Below are positions 11,345 through 24,899 of a stretch of 64,000 nucleotides of DNA, in pieces. Both the position numbers and the translations under genes were made by a program. The stretch covers positions 28,403,956 through 28,467,955 of the forward strand of contig OZ024741.1 of the NCBI GenBank assembly GCA_964016885.1, in the 5' to 3' direction. The notes under the pieces were generated by a model that saw nothing but the letters and a program-made list of their open reading frames with translations, ran no database searches and was not told the origin of the DNA. How positions within the stretch are numbered: position 1 is the first letter of the stretch; every line of letters begins with the position of its first letter. The stretch comes from Eledone cirrhosa. Lineage: Eukaryota > Mollusca > Cephalopoda > Octopoda > Eledonidae.

Positions 11345-13316
11345 GGTATATATAGGGATATAACTATACATAGATACTGTCAGTGGTACTACAGTGTAGG
11401 TTATTGGTAGAGAACTGGTATATATAGGGATATAACTACATATAGATATTGACAGTGGTACTACAGTGAAGGTTATTGGTATATGACTGGGATATAGAAG
11501 GATATAAATCCATATAGATACAGTCAGTGGAACTACAGTGTAGGTTATTGGTAGATAACTGGTATATATAGGGATATAACTACACATAGATACTGTCAGT
11601 GTTACTACAGTGTAGGTTATTGGTATAGAACTGGTATATATAGGGATATAACTACATATACAGATACTGTCAGTCTTACTACAGTGTAGTTTATTGGTAT
11701 ATAACTGGGATATATAGAGATATAACTACATATACAGATACTGTCAGTCTTACTACAGTGTAGGTTATTGGTAGATAACTGGTATATATAGGGATATAAC
11801 TACATATAGATACTGTCAGTGGTACTACAGTGTAGGTTATTGGTTGATAGCTGGTATATATAGGGATATAACTACACATAGATACTGTCAGTGGTACTTC
11901 AGTGTAGGGTATTGGTATATAACTTGTATATATAGGGAAATAACTATATATAGATACTGTCAGTGGTACTACAGTGTAAGTTATTGGTAGATAACTGGTA
12001 TATATAGGGATATAACTGCACATAGATACTAACAGTGGTACTACAGTGTAGGTTATTGGTATATAACTGGTATATATAGGGATATAACTACATATAGATA
12101 CTGTCAGTGGTAGTATAGTGTAGGTTATTGGTATATAACTGGTATATATAGGGATATAACTACACATAGATACTGTCAGTTGTACTACAGTGTAGGTTAT
12201 TGGTAGATAACTGGTATATATAGGGATATAACTACATATAGATATTGACATTGGTACTACAGTGTAGGTTATTGGTAGATAACTGGTATATATATATGGA
12301 TATAACTACATATAGATACTGTCAGTGGTACTAGAGTCTAGGTCATTGGTAGATAACTGGCATATATAGGGATATAACTACATATAGATACTGTCAGTGG
12401 TACTACAGTGTAGGTTATTGGTAGATAACTGGTATATATAGGGATATAACTACATATAGATACTGACAGTTGTACTACAGTGTATGTTATTGGTAGATAA
12501 CTGGTATATATAGGGATATAACTACATATAGATACTGTCAGTGGTACTACAGTCTAGGTTATTGGTATATAACTGGTATATATAGGGATATAACTACACA
12601 TAGATACTGTCAGTGGTACTACAGTGTAGGTTATTGGTAGATAACTGGTATATATAGGGATATAACTACATATAGATATTGACATTGGTACTACAGTGTA
12701 GGTTATTGGTAGATAACTGGTATATATATATGGATATAACTACATATAGATACTGTCAGTGGTACTACAGTCTAGGTCATTGGTAGATAACTGGTATATA
12801 TAGGGATATAACTACATATAGATACTGTCAGTGGTACTACAGTGTAGGTTATTGGTAGATAACTGGTATATATAGGAATATAACTACATATAGATACTGA
12901 CATTTGTACTACAGTGTATGTTATTGGTAGATAACTGGTATATATAGGGATATAACTACATATAGATACTGTCAGTGGTACTACAGTCTAGGTTATTGGT
13001 AGATAACTGGTATATATAAGGATATAACTACATAGAGATACTGTCAGTGGTACTAGAGTGTAGGTTATTAGTATATAACTGGTATATATAGGGATATAAC
13101 TACACATAGATACTGACAGTGGTACTACAGTGTAGGTTATTGGTATATAACTGGTATATATAGGGATATAACTACACATAGATACTCTCAGTGGTACTAC
13201 AGTGTAGGTTATTGGTATATAACTGGTATATATAGGGATATAACTACATATAGATACTCTCAGAGGTACTACAGTGTAGGCTATTGGTATATAACTGGTA
13301 TATATAGGGATATAAC
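11345..13316. repeat. HOR block F, copy 2 (two monomers shorter)
   Basis: This is the partner of 8,390-10,500. The deletion joint lies at about 11,905, where GTACTTCAGTG is followed at once by TAGGGTATTGG. In copy 1 two monomers separate these two markers. Private differences seen include TAGTATAG at about 12,111 where copy 1 has TACTATAG, and CATTTGTAC at about 12,900 where copy 1 has CAGTTGTAC. Confidence 0.76.
12190..13316. repeat. Module G, with a copy at 15,201-16,206
   Basis: Module G contains GATATTGACATTGG, a +2 bp monomer with TATATATATATGG, GTCTAGGTCATTGG, CAGTTGTAC followed by GTGTATGTTATTGG, and finally CTCTCAGAGGTAC. It recurs starting near 9,425, 12,241, 15,201, 19,898, 28,486, 31,590 and 35,198. 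The 12.2 kb and 15.2 kb copies align at +2,960 bp and then +2,888 bp, a one-monomer deletion. Its +2 bp monomer differs in sequence from the CATATACAG type, so the two length classes arose separately. Confidence 0.74.
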
Positions 13317-13489
13317 TACATATAGATACTGACAGTGGTACTACAGTGTAGGTTATTGGTATATAACTTGTATATATCTGGATATAACTACATATAGATA
13401 CTGTCAGTGGTACTACAGTGTAGGTTATTGGTAGATAACTGGTATATATAGGGATATAACTACACATAGATACTGTCAGTGGTACTACA

Positions 13490-15190
13490 GTGTAGGTTAT
13501 TGGTAGAGAACTGGTATATATAGGGATATAACTACATATAGATACTGACAGTGGTACTACAGTGTAGGTTATTGGTATATAACTGGTATATAGAGGGATA
13601 TAACTACATATAGATACTGTCAGTGGTACTACAGTGTAGGTTATTGGTAGATAACTGGTATATATAGAAATATAACTACACATAGATACTGTCAGTGTTA
13701 CTACAGTGTAGGTTATTGGTATAGAACTGGTATATATAGGGATATAACTACATATACAGATACTGTCAGTCTTACTACAGTGTAGTTTATTGGTATATAA
13801 CTGGAATATATAGAGATATAACTACATATACAGATACTGTCAGTCTTACTACAGTGTAGGTTATTGGTAGATAACTGGTATATATAGGGATATAACTACA
13901 TATAGATACTGTCAGTGGTACTACAGTGTAGGTTTTTGGTTGATAGCTGGTATATATAGGGATATAACTTCACATAGATACTGTCAGTGGTACTACAGTG
14001 TAGGTTATTGGTAGATAACTGGTATATATAGGGATATAACTACACATAGATTCTATCAGTCTTACTAGAGTGTAGGTTATTGGTAGATAACTGGTATATA
14101 TAAGGATATAACTACACATAGATACTGTCAGTGGTACTATAGTGTAGGTTATTGGTAGATCACTGGTATATATAGGGATATAACTACACATAGACACTGT
14201 CAGTGGTACTACAGTGTAGGTTATTGGTATATAACTGGTATATATAGGGATATAACTACATATAGATACTGTCAGTGGTACTACGTTGTAGGTTATTGGT
14301 ATATAACTGGAATATATAGCGATATAACTACACATAGATACTGTCAGTGGTACTACAGTGTAGGTTATTGGTATATAACTGGTATATATAGGGATATAAC
14401 TACATATAGATACTGTCAGTGGTACTATAGTGTAGGTTATTGGTATATCAATGGTATATATAGGGATATAACTACGTAGAGATACTGTCAGTGGTACTAC
14501 AGTGTAGGTTATTGGTAGATAACTGGTATATATAGGGATATAACTACACATAGATACTGTCAGTGGTACTACAGTGTAGGTTATTGGTAGATAACTGGTA
14601 AATATAGGGATATAACTACACATAGATACTGTCAGTGGTACTACAGTGTAGGTTATTGGTATATAACTGGAATATATAGGGATATAACTACACATACATA
14701 CTGTCAGTGGTACTAAAGTGTAGGTTATTGTTATATAACTGGTATATATAGGATTATAACTACATATAGACACTGTCAGTGGTACTATAGTGTAGGTTAT
14801 TGGTATATAACTGGTATATATAGGGATATAACTACACATAGATACTGTCAGTGGTACTACAGTGTAGGTTATTGCTATATAACTGGTATATATAGGGATA
14901 TAACTACATATAGATACTGACAGTGGTACTACAGTGTAGGTTATTGGTAGATAACTGGTATATATAGGGATATAACTACATATAGATAATGTCAGTGGTA
15001 CTACAGTGTAGTTTATTGGTAGATAACTGGTATATATAGGGATATAACTACATATAGATACTGTCAGTGGTACTACAGTGTAGGTTATTGGTATATAACT
15101 GGTATATATAGGGATATAACTACATATAGATACTGTCAGTGGTACTACAGTGTAGGTTATTGGTATATAACTGGTATATATAGGGATATA
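13490..15190. repeat. HOR block E, copy 2
   Basis: This copy has the same marker order as 6,700-8,400. Private differences seen include GTTTTTGG at about 13,932 where copy 1 has GTTATTGG, ATTCTATCAG at about 14,050 where the others have ATACTATCAG, and ACTACGTAGAG at about 14,472. It is joined at about 15,190 directly to a block G copy. In copy 1 the corresponding module is followed by a longer run including the TATATGACTGGGATATAG monomer. The junction is therefore a recombination joint. Confidence 0.75.
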
Positions 15191-15200
15191 ACTATATATA

Positions 15201-16206
15201 GATATTGACATTGGTACTACAGTGTAGGTTATTGGTAGATAACTGCTATATATATATGGATATAACTACATATAGATACTGTCAGTGGTACTACAGTCTA
15301 GGTCATTGGTAGATAACTGGTATATATAGGGATATAACTACATATAGATACTGTCAGTGGTACTACAGTGTAGGTTATTGGTAGATAACTGGTATATATA
15401 GGGATATAACTACATATAGATACTGTCAGTGGTACTACAGTCTAGGTTATTGGTATATAACTGGTATATATAGGGATATAACTACACATAGATACTGTCA
15501 GTGGTACTACAGTGTAGGTTATTGGTAGATAACTGGTATATATAGGGATATAACTACATATAGATATTGACATTGGTACTACAGTGTAGGTTATTGGTAG
15601 ATAACTGGTATATATATATGGATATAACTACATATAGATACTGTCAGTGGTACTACAGTCTAGGTCATTGGTAGATAACTGGTATATATAGGGATATAAC
15701 TACATATAGATACTGTCAGTGGTACTACAGTGTAGGTTATTGGTAGATAACTGGTATATATAGGAATATAACTACATATAGATACTGACAGTTGTACTAC
15801 AGTGTATGTTATTGGTAGATAACTGGTATATATAGGGATATAACTACATATAGATACTGTCAGTGGTACTACAGTCTAGGTTATTGGTAGATAACTGGTA
15901 TATATAGGGATATAACTACATAGAGATACTGTCAGTGGTACTAGAGTGTAGGTTATTAGTATATAACTGGTATATATAGGGATATAACTACACATAGATA
16001 CTGACAGTGGTACTACAGTGTAGGTTATTGGTATATAACTGGTATATATAGGGATATAACTACACATATATACTCTCAGTGGTACTACAGTGTAGGTTAT
16101 TGGTATATAACTGGTATATATAGGGATATAACTACATATAGATACTCTCAGAGGTACTACAGTGTAGGCTATTGGTATATAACTGGTATATATAGGGATA
16201 TAACTA
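15201..16206. repeat. Module G, third copy in domain I
   Basis: This copy starts at GATATTGACA (15,201) and ends with CTCTCAGAGG at about 16,146 before the 16,206 divergence, where it has ACTATATATAG and copy 12.2-13.3 kb has ACTACATATAG. At 15,245 it has CTGCTATATATA in place of CTGGTATATATA. It is followed by a -1 bp monomer (TGCAGGTTATTGTATATAAC, about 16,307-16,326) next to +2 bp monomers. Confidence 0.72.
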
Positions 16207-16360
16207 TATATAGATACTGTCAGTGGTACTAGAGTGTAGGCTATTGGTATATAACTGGTATATATAGGGATATAACTACATATACAGATACTGTCAGTCT
16301 TACTACAGTGCAGGTTATTGTATATAACTGGTATATATAGAGATATAACTACATATACAG

Positions 16361-19300
16361 ATACTGTCAGTGGTACTACAGTGTAGGTTATTGGTAGATA
16401 ACTGGTATATATAGGGATATAACTACATAGAGATACTGTCAGTGGTACTACAGTGTAGGTTATTGGTAGATAACTGGTATATATAGGGATATAACTACAC
16501 ATAGATACTGTCAGTGGTACTACAGTGTAGGTTATTGGTAGATAACTGGTAAATATAGGGATATAACTACACATAGATACTGTCAGTGGTACTACGGTGT
16601 AGGTTATTGGTATATAACTGGAATATATAGGGATATAACTACACATAGATACTGTCAGTGGTACTACAGTGTAGTATATTGTTATATGACTGGTATATAT
16701 AGGATTATAACTACATATAGACACTGTCAGTGGTAATATAGTGTAGGTTATTGGTATATAACTGGTATATATAGGGATATAACTACACATAGATACTGTC
16801 AGTGGTACTACAGTGTAGGTTATTGCAAGATAACTGGTATATATAGGGATATAACTACATATAGATACTGACAGTGGTACTACAGTGTAGGTTATTGGTA
16901 GATAACTTGTATATATCTGGATATAACTACATATAGATACTGTCAGTGGTACTACAGTGTAGGTTATTGGTAGATAACTGGTATATATAGGGATATAACT
17001 ACACATAGATACTGTCAGTGGTACTACAGTGTAGGTTATTGGTATATAACTGGTATATATAGGGATATAACTACATATAGATACTTTCAGTGGTACTACA
17101 GTGTAGGTTATTGGTATATAACTGGTATATATAGGGATATAACTATACATAGATACTGTCAGTGGTACTACAGTGTAGGTTATTGGTAGAGAACTGGTAT
17201 ATATAGGGATATAACTACATATAGATACTGACAGTGGTACTACAGTGTAGGTTATTGGTATATAACTGGTATATAGAGGGATATAACTACATATAGATAC
17301 TGTCAGTGGTACTACAGTGTAGGTTATTGGTAGATAACTGGTATATATAGGGATATAACTACACATAGATACTGTCAGTGTTACTACAGTGTAGGTTATT
17401 GGTATAGAACTGGTATATATAGGGATATAACTACATATACAGATACTGTCAGTCTTACTACAGTGTAGTTTATTGGTATATAACTGGAATATATAGAGAT
17501 ATAACTACATATACAGATACTGTCAGTCTTACTACAGTGTAGGTTATTGGTAGATAACTGGTATATATAGGGATATAACTACATATAGATACTGTCAGTG
17601 GTACTACAGTGTAGGTTATTGGTTGATAGCTGGTATATATAGGGATATAACTTCACATAGATACTGTCAGTGGTACTACAGTGTAGGTTATTGGTAGATA
17701 ACTGGTATATATAGGGATATAACTACACATAGATACTATCAGTCTTACTAGAGTGTAGGTTATTGGTAGATAACTGGTATATATAAGGATATAAATACAC
17801 ATAGATACTGTCAGTGGTACTATAGTGTAGGTTATTGGTAGATCACTGGTATATATAGGGATATAACTACACATAGACACTGTCAGTGGTACTACAGTGT
17901 AGGTTATTGGTATATAACTGGTATATATAGGGATATAACTACATATAGATACTGTCAGTGGTACTAAGTTGTAGGTTATTGGTATATAACTGGAATATAT
18001 AGCGATATAACTACACATAGATACTGTCAGTGGTACTACAGTGTAGGTTATTGGTATATAACTGGTATATATAGGGATATAACTACATATAGATACTGTC
18101 AGTGGTACTATAGTGTAGGTTATTGGTATATCAATGGTATATATAGGGATATAACTACATAGAGATACTGTCAGTGGTACTACAGTGTAGGTTATTGGTA
18201 GATAACTGGTATATATAGGGATATAACTACACATAGATACTGTCAGTGGTACTACAGTGTAGGTTATTGGTAGATAACTGGTAAATATAGGGATATAACT
18301 ACACATAGATACTGTCAGTGGTACTACAGTGTAGGTTATTGGTATATAACTGGAATATATAGGGATATAACTACACATAGATACTGTCAGTGGTACTAAA
18401 GTGTAGGTTATTGTTATATAACTGGTATATATAGGATTATAACTACATATAGACACTGTCAGTGGTACTATAGTGTAGGTTATTGGTATATAACTGGTAT
18501 ATATAGGGATATAACTACACATAGATACTGTCAGTGGTACTACAGTGTAGGTTATTGGTATATCAATGGTATATATAGGGATATAACTACACATAGATAC
18601 TGTCAGTGGTACTACAGTGTAGGTTATTGGTAGATAACTGTTATATATAGGGATATAACTACATATAGATAATGTCAGTGGTACTACAGTGTAGGTTATT
18701 GGTAGATAACTGGTATATATAGGGATATAACTACATATAGATACTGTCAGTGGTACTACAGTGTAGGTTATTGGTATATAACTGGTATATATAGGGATAT
18801 AACTACATATAGATACTGTCAGTGGTACTACAGTGTAGGTTATTGGTATATAACTGGTATATATAGGGATATAACTATACATAGATACTGTCAGTGGTAC
18901 TACAGTGTAGGTTATTGGTAGAGAACTGGTATATATAGGGATATAACTACATATAGATACTGACAGTGGTACTACAGTGAAGGTTATTGGTATATGACTG
19001 GGATATAGAAGGATATAAATCCATATAGATACAGTCAGTGGAACTACAGTGTAGGTTATTGGTAGATAACTGGTATATATAGGGATATAACTACACATAG
19101 ATACTGTCAGTGTTACTACAGTGTAGGTTATTGGTATAGAACTGGTATATATAGGGATATAACTACATATAGAGATACTGTCAGTCTTGCTACAGTGTAG
19201 TTTATTGGTATATAACTGGGATATATAGAGATATAACTACATATACAGATACTGTCAGTCTTACTACAGTGTAGGTTATTGGTAGATAACTGGTATATAT

Positions 19301-21001
19301 AGGGATATAACTACATATAGATACTGTCAGTGGTACTACAGTGTAGGTTATTGGTTGATAGCTGGTATATATAGGGATATAACTACACATAGATACTGTC
19401 AGTGGTACTTCAGTGTAGGTTATTGGTAGATAACTGGTATATATAGGGATATAACTACATATAGATACTGTCAGTGGTACTACAGTGTAGGTTATTGGTT
19501 GATAGCTGGTATATATAGGGATATAACTACACATAGATACTGTCAGTGGTACTACAGTGTAGGGTATTGGTATATAACTTGTATATATAGGGAAATAACT
19601 ATATATAGATACTGTCAGTGGTACTACAGTGTAAGTTATTGGTAGATAACTGGTATATATAGGGATATAACTGCACATAGATACTAACAGTGGTACTACA
19701 GTGTAGGTTATTGGTATATAACTTGTACATATAGGGATATAACTACATATAGATACTGTCAGTGGTACTATAGTGTAGGTTATTGGTATATAACTGGTAT
19801 ATATAGGGATATAACTACACATAGATACTGTCAGTTGTACTACAGTGTAGGTTATTGGTAGATAACTGGTATATATAGGGATATAACTACATATAGATAT
19901 TGACATTGGTACTACAGTGCAGGTTATTGGTAGATAACTGGTATATATATATGGATATAACTACATATAGATACTGTCAGTGGTACTACAGTCTAGGTCA
20001 TTGGTAGATAACTGGTATATATAGGGATATAACTACATATAGATACTGTCAGTGGTACTACAGTGTAGGTTATTGGTAGATAACTGGTATATATAGGGAT
20101 ATAACTACATATAGATACTGACAGTTGTACTACAGTGTATGTTATTGGTAGATAACTGGTATATATAGGGATATAACTACATATAGATACTGTCAGTGGT
20201 ACTACAGTCTAGGTTATTGGTATATAACTGGTATATATAGGGATATAACTACACATAGATACTGTCAGTGGTACTACAGTGTAGGTTATTGGTAGATAAC
20301 TGGTATATATAGGGATATAACTACATATAGATATTGACATTGGTACTACAGTGTAGGTTATTGGTAGATAACTGGTATATATATATGGATATAACTACAT
20401 ATAGATACTGTCAGTGGTACTACAGTCTAGGTCATTGGTAGATAACTGGTATATATAGGGATATAACTACATATAGATACTGTCAGTGGTACTACAGTGT
20501 AGGTTATTGGTAGATAACTGGTATATATAGGAATATAACTACATATAGATACTGACAGTTGTACTACAGTGTATGTTATTGGTAGATAACTGGTATATAT
20601 AGGGATATAACTACATATAGATACTGTCAGTGGTACTACAGTCTAGGTTATTGGTAGATAACTGGTATATATAGGGATATAACTACATAGAGATACTGTC
20701 AGTGGTACTAGAGTGTAGGTTATTAGTATATAACTGGTATATATAGGGATATAACTACACATAGATACTGACAGTGGTACTACAGTGTAGGTTATTGGTA
20801 TATAACTGTTATATATAGGGATATAACTACACATAGATACTCTCAGTGGTACTACAGTGTAGGTTATTGGTATATAACTGGTATATATAGGGATATAACT
20901 ACATATAGATACTCTCAGAGGTACTACAGTGTAGGCTATTGGTATATAACTGGTATATATAGGGATATAACTATATATAGATACTGTCAGTGGTACTAGA
21001 G
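16361..21001. repeat. HOR block D, copy 2 with two patch-like replacements
   Basis: This is the partner of block D copy 1 with an unbroken +10,471 offset. Two places differ by several linked changes. Near 18,546-18,617 the monomer reads TATCAATGG with CACATAG and TGTCAG, where copy 1 has TTGCTATATAACTGG with CATATAG and TGACAG. Near 19,485-19,508 it reads GGTTGATAGCTGG where copy 1 has TATCAATGG. The third relative at 21.6-24.9 kb agrees with copy 1 at both places, so the changes happened in this copy. Each replacement resembles another monomer nearby. Confidence 0.78.
16368..19800. repeat. HOR block H, copy 1 (partner 21,565-24,930)
   Basis: This block overlaps block D copy 2 and matches the partner at +5,197 bp, changing to +5,125 bp after about 18,140 because the partner lacks one monomer. 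Anchors are ATTGCAAGAT (16,822 and 22,019), TTCACATAG of the GGTTGATAGCTGG monomer (about 17,651 and 22,848) and the GTAGTTTATTGG joint (about 19,197; GTAATTTATTGG at about 24,322). The match ends where the partner switches to CATATACAG and TGCAGG. Confidence 0.76.
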
Positions 21002-21002
21002 T

Positions 21003-23830
21003 GTAGGTTATTGGTATATAACTGGTATATATAGGGATATAACTACATATACAGATACTGTCAGTCTTACTACAGTGCAGGTTATTGTATATAACTGGTA
21101 TATATAGAGATATAACTACATATACAGATACTGTCAGTCTTACTACAGTGTAGGTTATTGGTAGATAACTGGTATATATAGGGATATAATTACATATAGA
21201 TACTGTCAGTGGTACTACAGTGTAGGTTATTGGTAGATAACTGGTATATATAGGGATATAACTACACAGATACTGTCAGTCTTACTAGCGTGTAGGTTAT
21301 TGGTATATCACTGGTATATATAGGAATATAACTGCACATAGATACTGTCAGTGGTACTACAGTGTAGGTTATTGGTAGATAACTGGTATATATAGGGATA
21401 TAACTACACATAGATACTGACAGTGGTACTACAGTGTAGGTTATTGGTATATAACTGGTATATATAGGGATATAACTACATATAGATACTGTCAGTGGTA
21501 CTATAGTGTAGGTTAATGGTATATAACTGGTATATATAGGGATATAACTACACATAGATACTGTCAGTGGTACTACAGTGTAGGTTATTGGTAGATAACT
21601 GGTATATATAGGGATATAACTACATAGAGATACTGTCAGTGGTACTACAGTGTAGGTTATTGGTAGATAACTGGTATATATAGGGATATAACTACACATA
21701 GATACTGTCAGTGGTACTACAGTGTAGGTTATTGGTAGATAACTGGTAAATATAGGGATATAACTACACATAGATACTGTCAGTGGTACTACGGTGTAGG
21801 TTATTGGTATATAACTGGAATATATAGGGATATAACTACACATAGATACTGTCAGTGGTACTACAGTGTAGGATATTGTTATATGACTGGTATATATAGG
21901 ATTATAACTACATATAGACACTGTCAGTGGTAATATAGTGTAGGTTATTGGTATATAACTGGTATATATAGGGATATAACTACACATAGATACTGTCAGT
22001 GGTACTACAGTGTAGGTTATTGCAAGATAACTGGTATATATAGGGATATAACTACATATAGATACTGACAGTGGTACTACAGTGTAGGTTATTGGTAGAT
22101 AACTTGTATATATCTGGATATAACTACATATAGATACTGTCAGTGGTACTACAGTGTAGGTTATTGGTAGATAACTGGTATATATAGGGATATAACTACA
22201 CATAGATACTGTCAGTGGTACTACAGTGTAGGTTATTGGTATATAACTGGTATATATATGGATATAACTACATATAGATACTTTCAGTGGTACTACAGTG
22301 TAGGTTATTGGTATATAACTGGTATATATAGGGATATAACTATACATAGATACTGTCAGTGGTACTACAGTGTAGGTTATTGGTAGAGAACTGGTATATA
22401 TAGGGATATAACTACATATAGATACTGACAGTGGTACTACAGTGTAGGTTATTGGTATATAACTGGTATATAGAGGGATATAACTACATATAGATACTGT
22501 CAGTGGTACTACAGTGTAGGTTATTGGTAGATAACTGGTATATATAGGGATATAACTACACATAGATACTGTCAGTGTTACTACAGTGTAGGCTATTGGT
22601 ATAGAACTGGTATATATAGGGATATAACTACATATACAGATACTGTCAGTCTTACTACAGTGTAGTTTATTGGTATATAACTGGAATATATAGAGATATA
22701 ACTACATATACAGATACTGTCAGTCTTACTGCAGTGTAGGTTATTGGTAGATGACTGGTATATATAGGGATATAACTACATATAGATACTGTCAGTGGTA
22801 CTACAGTGTAGTTTATTGGTTGATAGCTGGTATATATAGGGATATAACTTCACATAGATACTGTCAGTGGTACTACAGTGTAGGTTATTGGTAGATAACT
22901 GGTATATATAGGGATATAACTACACATAGATACTATCAGTCTTACTAGAGTGTAGGTTATTGGTAGATAACTGGTATATATAAGGATATAACTACACATA
23001 GATACTGTCAGTGGTACTATAGTGTAGGTTATTGGTAGATCACTGGTATATATAGGGATATAACTACACATAGACACTGTCAGTGGTACTACAGTGTAGG
23101 TTATTGGTATATAACTGGTATATATAGGAATATAACTACATATAGATACTGTCAGTGGTACTACGTTGTAGGTTATTGGTATATAACTGGAATATATAGC
23201 GATATAACTACACATAGATACTGTCAGTGGTACTACAGTGTAGGTTATTGGTATATAACTGGTATATATAGGGATATAACTACATATAGATACAGTCAGT
23301 GGTACTATAGTGTAGGTTGTTGGTATATCAATGGTATATATAGGGATATAACTACACATAGATACTGTCAGTGGTACTACAGTGTAGGTTATTGGTAGAT
23401 AACTGGTAAATATAGGGATATAACTACACATAGATACGGTCAGTGGTACTACAGTGTAGGTTATTGGTATATAACTGGAATATATAGGGATATAACTACA
23501 CATAGATATTGTCAGTGGTACTAAAGTGTAGGTTATTGTTATATAACTGGTATATATAGGATTATAACTACATATAGACACTGTCAGTGGTACTATAGTG
23601 TAGGTTATTGGTATATAACTGGTATATATAGGGATATAACTACACATAGATATTGTCAGTGGTACTACAGTGTAGGTTATTGCTATATAACTGGTATATA
23701 TAGGGATATAACTACATATAGATACTGACAGTGGTACTACAGTGTAGGTTATTGGTAGATAACTGGTATATATCTGGATATAACTACATATAGATAATGT
23801 CAGTGGTACTACAGTGTAGGTTATTGGTAG
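21003..23830. repeat. HOR block I, copy 1 (partner 24,900-27,800)
   Basis: This block matches the partner at +3,897 bp, changing to +3,969 bp after about 23,340 where this copy lacks one monomer (the CATAGAG unit). Anchors are TGCAGG of the -1 bp monomer (21,076 and 24,973), the -2 bp monomer with ACTACACAGATACTG (about 21,261 and 25,158) and ATTGCAAGAT (22,019 and 25,916). The -2, -1 and +2 bp monomers at the left of the block are all kept in both copies. Confidence 0.77.
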
Positions 23831-24899
23831 ATAACTGGTATATATAGGGATATAACTACATATAGATACTGTCAGTGGTACTACAGTGTAGGTTATTGGT
23901 ATATAACTGGTATATATAGGGATATAACTACATATAGATACTGTCAGTGGTACTACAGTGTAGGTTATTGGTATATAACTGGTATATATAGGGATATAAC
24001 TATACATAGATACTGTCAGTGGTACTACAGTGTAGGTTATTGGTAGAGAACTGGTATATATAGGGATATAACAACATATAGATACTGACAGTGGTACTAC
24101 AGTGTAGGTTATTGGTATATGACTGGGATATAGAAGGATATAAATACATATAGATACAGTCAGTGGAACTACAGTGTAGGTTATTGGTAGATAACTGGTA
24201 TATATAGGGATATAACTACACATAGATATTGTCAGTGTTACTACAGTGTAGGTTATTGGTATAGAACTGGTATATATAGGGATATAACTACATATACAGA
24301 TACTGTCAGTCTTACTACAGTGTAATTTATTGGTATATAACTGGGATATATAGAGATATAACTACTTATACAGATACTGTCAGTCTTACTACAGTGTAGG
24401 TTATTGGTAGATAACTGGTATATATAGGGATATAACTACATATAGATACTGTCAGTGGTACTACAGTGTAGGTTATTGGTTGATAGCTGGTATATATAGG
24501 GATATAACTACACATAGATACTGTCAGTTGTACTACAGTGTAGGTTATTGGTAGATAACTGGTATATATAGGGATATAACTACATATAGATACTGTCAGT
24601 GGTACTATAGTGTAGGTTATTGGTATATCAATGGTATATATAGGGATATAACTACACATAGATACTGTCAGTGGTACTACAGTGTAGGGTATTGGTATAT
24701 AACTTGTATATATAGGGAAATAACTATATATAGATACTGTCAGTGGTACTACAGTGTAAGTTATTGGTAGATAACTGGTATATATAGGGATATAACTGCA
24801 CATAGATACTAACAGTGGTACTACAGTGTAGGTTATTGGTATATAACTGGTATATATAGGGATATAACTACATATAGATACTGTCAGTGGTACTATAGT

